A stretch of 64,000 nucleotides of DNA, taken from assembly GCA_047632755.1 (NCBI GenBank), contig JBLIDT010000012.1, forward strand, positions 1 to 64,000, given 5' to 3'. The DNA comes from JAKVAV01 sp047632755. GTDB taxonomy: Bacteria; Bacteroidota; Bacteroidia; Flavobacteriales_D; Cryomorphaceae. The translations under genes and the position numbers were made by a program. Numbering within the stretch: position 1 is the stretch's first letter; the number at the start of each line of letters is the position of its first letter. The notes beneath the pieces were generated by a model. It was given only the letters and a program-made list of their open reading frames with translations, was not told where the DNA came from and made no database searches. Shown piece after piece: positions 17,493 to 25,900 of the stretch.

Positions 17493-18747
17493 GCTATTCG
17501 GCTTTCTTGGCATTCTGGTAATCGGATGCGTTTTTCAGGCCTGCTCTTCTTCAAGCGAACTTTCTTCAGATGAAGCCCCTACCTCTTATGGCGAGGCTAA
17601 ATTGAAAATAGAACCCGAGATAAAGCTCTTTCATCAAAACGCCGACTCCAGCACTGTTTTTGTCAAATTCGACACAGAAAACCTTATTTATGCAAGGGGA
17701 GATGAAGACTATCAAGCATCAGTAATTGTGGCGATAGACCCTATTCCTAGGGAGGCAGACACAACCGATAGACCACAAAAAAAGACTGTTTCAGTCCCAG
17801 CCATCTCTAAGAAGAAAAAAGGGGCAACCGCATTGATCAAAACCAATATCTACCTGCCAAAGGGAAACAATTACAACGTGACCGTTACCATTCGCGATGA
17901 ATCGAATGGAAAAAGAAGGGAGAAATTAATTATAACCAAAAAGGACGGCACTAACAACCGAGAAAATTTCCTCTTGTTCGAGCAGGGTTCTCCCACACCA
18001 CTATTTACCGACAGGATAAAAACAAACACATCCTATGATTTGGACTTTGAAATACTCGATACAAAGGTCATTTTCGTAAATTATTACAATCGCTCATTTC
18101 CTCTGCCACCACCGCCATTTGCGCACTATGAGCCCAGGCCTTTCAATTACGATCCCGATGAGCAGTTTGTGCTCTCGGCAGATTCGGGTAAATTCCATTT
18201 TACGTCAAAAGAGGAAGGCTTCTTCCATTTCCGAGCGGACACTACAATAAAAGAAGGCTTTACTCTATTTGTTTCTTCAGAAGAGTTTCCCGAAGTTCAA
18301 AACGTCCAAAACATGGTTGACCCTTTTCGCTATTTAGTGAGTGGAAAGGAGTACAAAAAGCTATTGGAGGCCCCGGCACTCAAAGTAGAAATGGAAAATT
18401 TTTGGGTAGATTGGGCGGGAGATCGAAATCGGGCAAGAAAAAACATCGAAACTTATTACGGTCGAGTAGAGACAGCCAATCGATTTTTCTCATCGCATTT
18501 GGAAGGCTGGAAATCAGACAGGGGTTTGATTTATCTCGTTTATGGAGAGCCGGATAAAATCTACAAAACAGCTCAAGAAGAAAGATGGATTTATGGTGAG
18601 GAACGCAATGCTCTTTCCATAACTTTTCGTTTTATTAAGGTCGATAATCCCTTTACTGAAAACGACTATCGTCTCAGTCGAGAAGACTACTACAAACCAT
18701 CCTGGTACAGATCGATCGAAGCCTGGCGAAATGGCCGAATATACTAG
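17476..18747 (+). CDS. GWxTD-domain lipoprotein
   Basis: 423 residues from the first ATG; a second ATG at 17479 is equally possible, and the TTG at 17470 is unlikely. A lipoprotein signal ends at Cys23 or so (FQACSSSS). The C-terminal third holds the GWxTD-type region, FWVDWAGDRNRARKNIETYY then LEGWKSDRGLIYLVYGEPD, followed by WIYG and a basic-aromatic end (PSWYRSIEAW). A Pro-rich stretch (PLPPPPF) lies near residue 210. The domain is typical of Bacteroidota and its function is unknown. The start overlaps rmuC, arguing for coupling. Confidence 0.85.
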   Translation: MMTANKLFGFLGILVIGCVFQACSSSSELSSDEAPTSYGEAKLKIEPEIKLFHQNADSSTVFVKFDTENLIYARGDEDYQASVIVAIDPIPREADTTDRPQKKTVSVPAISKKKKGATALIKTNIYLPKGNNYNVTVTIRDESNGKRREKLIITKKDGTNNRENFLLFEQGSPTPLFTDRIKTNTSYDLDFEILDTKVIFVNYYNRSFPLPPPPFAHYEPRPFNYDPDEQFVLSADSGKFHFTSKEEGFFHFRADTTIKEGFTLFVSSEEFPEVQNVQNMVDPFRYLVSGKEYKKLLEAPALKVEMENFWVDWAGDRNRARKNIETYYGRVETANRFFSSHLEGWKSDRGLIYLVYGEPDKIYKTAQEERWIYGEERNALSITFRFIKVDNPFTENDYRLSREDYYKPSWYRSIEAWRNGRIY

Positions 18748-18753
18748 CTCATT

Positions 18754-19497
18754 ATGAAAAACAAGGAATTTATTGCTTACGGTGTTCACCCTATTTCTGA
18801 AGCTTTGAAAGAGGGGAAGCCCATTGAAAAAGTTCTGATTCAAAAAGGGTTAAGAGGAGACGCTGGTCATGAAGTAGTGCATGGTTTGCGCGAAGCAGAA
18901 GTCCCCATTCAGTATGTTCCAAAAGAAAAACTTGACCGAATTACCGGCAAGAATCATCAGGGAATGATCGCTTTCATTTCTCCAATTGAATACCACAACA
19001 TAGAATGGCTGCTGCCAAATCTCTACGAAAAAGGCGAAACGCCGCTTATTCTAGTATTGGATGGCATAACCGATGTGCGCAATTTTGGCGCAATTTGCAG
19101 AACTGCTGAATGTGCAGGTGTTCATGCCGTTGTTATTCCTACTAAAGGTGCTGCACAAATAGGCCCTGACGCCATAAAAACGTCAGCCGGCGCGCTTCTC
19201 CAACTTCCTATCTGTCGCTCGACAAATCTTACAGAAACGCTGAATTTCCTAAAAACAAGCGGCCTCAAAATAATTGCTTGTCACGAGAAAGCGGAACTCT
19301 CTCATACCGAAGCTGATCTTACCTCGCCTTCCGCAATAATTATGGGCTCTGAGGAAAGTGGAATTCATATAGAGAATTTGGCAACTTCTACTGATCAAAT
19401 TCGTATTCCATTAATAGGTCATACCTCTTCATTGAATGTGTCGACAGCCACGGGAATCATTTTATTCGAAACCTTACGCCAGAGATCTGCGCACTGA
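18754..19497 (+). CDS. rlmB: 23S rRNA 2'-O-ribose methyltransferase, TrmH/RlmB family
   Basis: SpoU-class methyltransferase of 247 residues. The N-terminal substrate-binding domain (about 1-75) begins with YGVHPISEALKEGKPIEKV. The knotted SPOUT domain has its three motifs: LDGITDVRNFGAICRTAE (about 109-126), IIMGSEESGI (about 192-201) and IPLIGHTSSLNVSTATGI (about 215-232). It probably methylates G2251 (E. coli numbering) of 23S rRNA using SAM. It sits 6 nt after the GWxTD gene. The last intergenic step before the adhesin operon begins after it. Confidence 0.92.
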   Translation: MKNKEFIAYGVHPISEALKEGKPIEKVLIQKGLRGDAGHEVVHGLREAEVPIQYVPKEKLDRITGKNHQGMIAFISPIEYHNIEWLLPNLYEKGETPLILVLDGITDVRNFGAICRTAECAGVHAVVIPTKGAAQIGPDAIKTSAGALLQLPICRSTNLTETLNFLKTSGLKIIACHEKAELSHTEADLTSPSAIIMGSEESGIHIENLATSTDQIRIPLIGHTSSLNVSTATGIILFETLRQRSAH

Positions 19498-19612
19498 ACT
19501 AGGTTATTGAAGTGCAAATCTTTATAACTTCCATGACTAAGTCCCGATATACTTGCATGGAATTCTACTTTTAACAAAAAGTAATCATACCATTTTGACT
19601 ATGTTCTCACCA
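19498..19612 (+). promoter_or_regulatory. Probable promoter region of the adhesin operon
   Basis: This 115-nt gap separates rlmB from the small secreted protein gene. It holds two imperfect (7 of 8) matches to TAnnTTTG, TATACTTG at 19548-19555 and TACTTTTA at 19566-19573. Neither has a TTG at the right distance. No terminator hairpin with a T-run is present, so read-through from rlmB is possible. Confidence 0.3.
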
Positions 19613-19966
19613 ATGAAAACTTTCAAGTCGAGTTTTTTCCTTTTAATCGGCTTCTTCATTATTTCTTCCTTTTCGCACGCTCAAGAACCTACCGAGTACT
19701 TTAGGTATTTCGAGATTGAACTCGAGCAATCGGTTGATCTGGAAAAAGATATCCGATCTGATTTATTCAGTCAAACGCCATTTCAAATGCACTCCTCTTG
19801 CAGTTTAAGAAACTCTATCATCGTTGCAGTTCCCGCAGAGTATCCTAAAAGAGTGCATCAAATCGAAGATGAGCTGAGAACCTCTTTGCAGAGCGTCATA
19901 TCTCTCGATAAGATTGAATCACTCCATACAATTACAGCTTTAGACCTAGAATCTTTTTGTCAATGA
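19613..19966 (+). CDS. Small secreted protein coupled to the giant adhesin, unknown function
   Basis: 117 residues from the ATG at 19613; ATGs at 19553 and 19601 are possible but would place extra residues before the signal peptide. The signal peptide is KTFKSSFFLLIGFFIISSFSHAQ, cleaved near residue 23. The mature ~94 residues have alternating strands and helices (YFRYFEIELEQS, NSIIVAVPAEYPKRVHQIEDEL, SVISLDKIESLHTITALDLESF) with two cysteines. This could be a small ferredoxin-like alpha/beta fold, but no family is recognised. Its TGA overlaps the adhesin's ATG (ATGA), a strong sign that the two are made together. A role in export, folding or surface assembly of the adhesin is an inference. 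Confidence 0.75.
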   Translation: MKTFKSSFFLLIGFFIISSFSHAQEPTEYFRYFEIELEQSVDLEKDIRSDLFSQTPFQMHSSCSLRNSIIVAVPAEYPKRVHQIEDELRTSLQSVISLDKIESLHTITALDLESFCQ

Positions 19967-22900
19967 AAGCAGCATTCAAAATCACCCTAACGAAGGCTCT
20001 GTCAGGCACTTTTATAGCGCTTGCTGCACTTCTCATTCCTACGTATTCCGCAGCTCAAATTAATCTGGAATACAATGTTCCCGCTTCTTCATTGAGTCAA
20101 GCAATATCAGGGAATGGTGTCCAAATATTAAACCCTCAGTTGGTTTGTGCTGATAGCTCATCAGGAACTTATTCGATTACTGGTATTCCCGACTTCACAG
20201 AAGGGGAAGGGATAATCCTCACAACTGGTAATATCAAGAATCTATTGGGACCAAATAATACGGAAGCCTCAACAACTATCAATGGCACTCCTGGAGACCC
20301 TTTGATTACCACGATAACAGGAAATAGTAGTTTCGATGCGTGCATTCTTGAGTTTGATGTTGTCCCTATTGGGGATACCCTCCGCTTCAATTTCACTTTT
20401 GCTAGTGAAGAGTATGATGAATATGTTGGTACTCCGTTCAACGATTTTTTCGGGTTCTTTATAAGCGGTCCAGGAATCATTGGTGACCCTGGATTAGATG
20501 GTCTCGAGAACATTGCCGTACTACCTGGAACAAACACCTCTGTAGGTGTTAATACCATTAACAATGGAAACACCGACTTAGGTGTACCCGCATCAAATCC
20601 AGAATTCTACATAGGGAATGCGCTAGGTTTGACCGCTCCTGTTCAATACGACGCATGGACTATTGGGCTTTCGGCGGTAAAGCAAGTCACGCCTTGTGAT
20701 ACCTTTTCAATCAAGTTGGTCATTGCTGATGTGGCTGATCCAGAATGGGATTCTGCAGTTTTAATTGAAGCAATCGAAAGCAATAGCATTGTGCTCAGTC
20801 AGAGCAATGAAGGAAACTTGGAGTCGACTATAGAAGGCTGCAACAACGGAACGGTAACTTTCACTCGGACTCCAGTAACAGGCGAAGATGCCGTTGTCAC
20901 ATTCTTTGTGGATGGAACGGCTATCAACGGAATAGATTATGAGCAAATTGGCGCTGATCCAGATCCTTCTGTTCCGAAAACGATCACTATACCTGCCAAT
21001 CAAGCATCTGTATCGATCGATATCATTCCATTTGACGATGGAATTGACGAGGGAGAGGAATTCATAGATATTTTCGTCGGAAACCCTAATTGTGCAGGTA
21101 CCATCCAAGATAGCATTCGCGTACTCATCAATGACTCCATAAACGTTTCAATAGATCCACCATTGGCATTTGTATGCCTTGGAAGCTCCTTGACCTTTTC
21201 GGTTGAAGCGGATGACAATGCAAATTTTAGCTGGAGCCCAATAGATTATTTGGACGATCCGAATATAAAAGAGCCTACTACTACCCCACTTGCTGATATC
21301 GACTATATTCTAACGGTAACTGCAGCAGCCTGTCAATCAACGGCTTTAGCCGAAATAAGAGTTAGCGACGTCGAGCTTTCAGCAGTATCTGTAAATATTG
21401 ACTGCGCTGGAGATGAAACGGGGAGCATAGATTTGACTATTTCAGGAGGAGAGAGTCCCTTTGAAGCTCAATGGTCAGGTCCAAATGGATTCACCTCAAC
21501 AGATGAGGACATTTCGGGATTAGCACCTGGCGTTTATGCAGTACTTGTTACCGATCGTGATGGCTGCACCGAAGACTTATCAATTGAAATCACAGAGGCA
21601 TCTGAAATAGTTTTGGAGTTGACCAGCTCAGTATTTCAAGGAGGATTTAATGTGTCTTGCTTTGCAGCCAATGACGGTGAAGCGACGGTAGTAACATCAG
21701 GTGGTACATCGCCCTACACTTTTCTTTGGAATGATCTAGGAGCTCAAACTTCGCAGACAGCCGTCGATTTAGTTGCAGGCACTTACGAAGTCACCGTAAC
21801 AGATGACAACGGTTGTATTCAAATTGGAACCATCACATTGACGTCTCCTGACCCCATCACCGCAGGCCTTGAAGATCGAACCGATGTATTGTGTAACGGC
21901 GATGCTACTGGAGAGGCAACCATCTCCCCCGTAGGTGGAGTGGGCCCTTACACGGTAGTCTGGAACACAGTGCCACCACAATTCGGCAATACCGCAATAA
22001 ATCTCGTTGCTGGTTTCTACACCGCATCCATCACTGATGTAAATGGCTGCCAGGGAACGACAGAAATTGAAATATCGGAACCCGCAGCGGCTCTTGATGG
22101 CAGTATAGTGACATCTGATGCTTCCTGCAATGGATTTTCAGACGGCTCAGCCACTGCATCTATTACAGGCGGAACACCACCCTACACTTTTGAATGGAGT
22201 CCTCAACCAGGTGTTGATGAATCATCCATATCAGATTTAGAAGCTGGAAATTACACCCTCGTTGTAACGGACGATAACGGGTGTTCACTTAATATTGCTT
22301 TTACAGTTTTGGAACCTGTTCTTTTAGAAATCGAACTTGTGTCCTTAGTAAATCCTACTTGCAATGGATTTGACAATGGAAGCATTCTAGTCAATGCCAC
22401 AGGAGGCAGCGGAGCGTATACGTATAGCTGGAATACTGATCCCGTTCAATCAGGATCGGGTATAACCGACCTTTCCCCTGGAAGCTATACCGTAACAGCA
22501 ACAGACGATAACGGCTGCACTACTGAAGCAACCTATGAATTAACCGAACCTACAGAGCTCGAGATTAATTTGATTGAACTCATCTCACCTTCTTGCGCAG
22601 GATTTAACGATGGCAGTATCGAAGTTGATGCACTTGGCGGAACAGCTCCATATTCATTCGAATGGAACACTATACCACCTTCTGCAGGTCCCCTAATTGA
22701 AAACCTCGAAAACGGATCCTATACGGTAACCGTTACCGATGCTCTGGGCTGCACAATAGGGGAGACTTTTGAACTCATAAACCCTGATCAACTAGTGGTT
22801 ACTCTTATTTCTATCGAGAACGTACTTTGCAATGGCGATGCAACGGGCTCAGTTACAATAGAAGTTTCTGGAGGAACGCCCGATTACACTATTTCTTGGA

Positions 22901-25900
22901 ATGACCCCTCAAGCCAAACTGGACCGACTGCGTCGAACTTATTAGCTGGCACTTACACTGCATCTATAGTGGATGACAATGGCTGTACGATCAGTTTTGA
23001 AATCACGATCACTGAACCAAATCAACCACTAGATGCGCTGATCACTTCTCAAACAGATGTCTTTTGCTTCGGCGACGGATCTGGCTCCGCTACTGTAACT
23101 GCCACAGGGGGCAGCGGATCATACAGCTATCAATGGGATGACCCTGCAAATCAACAAACAGCGACAGCGACCGGCCTAGCAGCAGGAACTTATTCTGTAA
23201 CAGTGACTGACAACAATGGATGTGCAACTCCAATAATAGTTTCTGTTACAATAAATGGACCTACCGAGGCACTGTCTTTGGAATTGACGCCATCTGTCTT
23301 TGGCGGGGGATTTAATGTGGCTTGCGCTGAAGACAGCACAGCTGCTATTGACTTAACAATTTCTGGCGGTACAGCTCCATTTGACGTTCTATGGAATTTA
23401 CCTGGACTTGACACATCCACTAATGAAGACCTTACCGACTTAGCTCCGGGGACGTATTCTGTGACAGTGACAGATGCAGGCGGTTGTGAAGCTACGGAGG
23501 AGATAACGATCACTGCGCCTTCCCCTATCAGCATCGAATCAAGTTCTACTCCAAGTCTTTGTTTTGGTATTCCTACCGGAACAATTGACATCGTTATTTC
23601 GGGAGGAATACCAGCCTACACGGCTGACTGGACGGGTCCAAACGGATTCACAGGCAGTGGAACCAGTTTCACCGATTTAGAAGGTGGTGTATACTTAGTG
23701 ACCATCGAGGATGCCAATGGATGTATCTACCTTGATGCAGTCACCATAACACAACCAGATGACTTAGTTATTACCGTTGATTCATTATCCGATTACAATG
23801 GATTCAATACCACTTGTTTCAACAGTCTTGACGGAGAGATCTACACAACACCTTCTGGAGGATCTGCTCCGTACGGCTACCAATGGAATACGCCTGGTGA
23901 CCCGAATTTCTCTAACCAAGAAGACGTGATTAATCTAGGGCCTGGTATCTACGAGGCAGTGCTCATTGACGATAATGGCTGCGTTCAAAATGAATTCATT
24001 GAGATTGTAGCACCCGACACGCTTCAAGTTGACTTTATATTAAGTGAATACTTGAATGGGTTTAACATTAGCTGCTTCGGTGCAACAGATGGAATGGCTG
24101 AAGCCATTCCTGTAAACGGCGTAGCTCCTTTCTCTTTCGTTTGGGTAGGACCCAACGGATATGGTCCCGTTTTCGGTAATCCAATTGAAGATCTCGAAGC
24201 AGGCGAATACAGTGTTTTCTTGGAAGATGATGATGGATGTACGGCAATTGAAACAGTGACATTGGTAGAACCTGATGAACTTGAAATAGCACTAATCGCC
24301 GAAACGATCAATGGGAACAACATCTCTTGCCAAGGTGGAACCGATGGATCAATCAACTTGATTTTTGAAGGAGGAACCGCTCCTATTACAATCAGCTGGA
24401 CTGGCCCCGATGGATTTACATCTTTAGATGAAGACTTGTTCAATCTTGCCGCTGGCGAATATTGTGTGACCCTTACAGATGACAACAATTGCAGTGAAAA
24501 TGAATGCATCACGCTTACCGAACCTGCCGCAATCTCTATTGCTCTAGTTGCATTCGAGTATGCAAATGGATTGAATTTGACTTGCGAAGGTGCACAGGAC
24601 GGATCAATTGATGCGTCAGTATCAGGAGGCACCTCTCCCGTAAGCTTTCTATGGCTCGGCCCTAACGGATTCACATCGACTGATGAGGACATCGCATTTC
24701 TAGCTGAAGGAGAATACTGCCTAACAGCAACCGATGCCAGCGGATGTAGCGAAACTGAATGTATAGAAATAATGGCGCCCGATGGTGTCCAAATTGATTT
24801 GGATGAAATTACCGATGTCGGTTGCTTCGACGGCTCCAATGGTTCTGTCAGCATCAATATCGTTACAGGCGTTGCTCCTTTCGACATCGCTTGGACAGGA
24901 CCAAATGGTTTTACTTCGACTGATGAAGACCTTACAGGTTTACTCGTTGGAACATACTGTGTGCAGGTGATTGATGACAATGGTTGTGAAGGAGAAGCTT
25001 GTTTTACTGTTTCAGAATCTGATGAAATAGCCGTCACGTTCACAACCTCTTCTTTTGAAGGTGGATTTGAAATAGACTGTGCTGGAAACGCCAATGGATT
25101 CATTTCTGCCAGTATTCAAGGTGGAGCAACACCTTACTCATTAATTTGGTCAGGTCCTGATGGCTTTTCGTCTTCATTGGAACAGATTAATAATCTCGCA
25201 CCAGGAACATATTGCCTAGAATTGACCGATGACAATGGTTGTGTCTTCAACGAATGTCTTGACATTGAAGAACCAGCACCTTTGTCCATAAATCGAGCCG
25301 TCACAATGCCAGATTGCGGAGATGGCACATTGGCCGAAGTCAACCTTCAAGTTTCAGGTGGGGTACCACCGTACTCGATCAACTGGAGCAATGGCGAAGA
25401 GACCGAGATCGTATTCCTCGACAATGGTAGTTACCAAGTCATCGTTACTGATGCCAATAATTGTGTTACCCAAGAATCAGGTACAATCAATCTTCCTGAA
25501 GCGCTTCTACTAGGATTCGAAACTCCAATATTTCCAGGAGGGGTTAACATCGCTTGCAATGGCGAGAGCACGGGCAGTATTGATTTGACTCTATTCAACG
25601 CAAACGGATTACCAACCATTAACTGGACAGGACCCAATGGATTTACCTCCACGGATGAAGATTTGTCAAACCTTGAAGCTGGGGAATATTGCGTTACTGC
25701 AATCGATGATCTTGGCTGCGAAGCCAACGAGTGCATCACTTTAACAGAGCCCACTCCAATTTCAGCGACGTTCGCATCGACTGCAGTTTCTTGCAATGCA
25801 GGAGATGACGGCGCGACTAGTATAAGCATATCAGGAGGAGTTCCTGTTTATCAAATTGCTTGGACAGGCCCTGATGGTTTTACAGGGTCGGGTGTCACAA

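Noticed and set aside
19531..19560. CCATG...CATGG inverted repeat between rlmB and the adhesin operon
   Set aside because: Only a 5-bp arm pairs well, the rest is imperfect and no T-run follows, so it is not supported as a terminator or operator.
24024..25103. 359-residue open frame on the minus strand inside the adhesin gene (and similar ones at 20169, 23190, 25431 and 27186)
   Set aside because: They are antisense shadows of the repeat region. Their Ser/Pro/Val-rich composition mirrors the sense codons, they repeat with the same period, and they lack plausible starts or domains.
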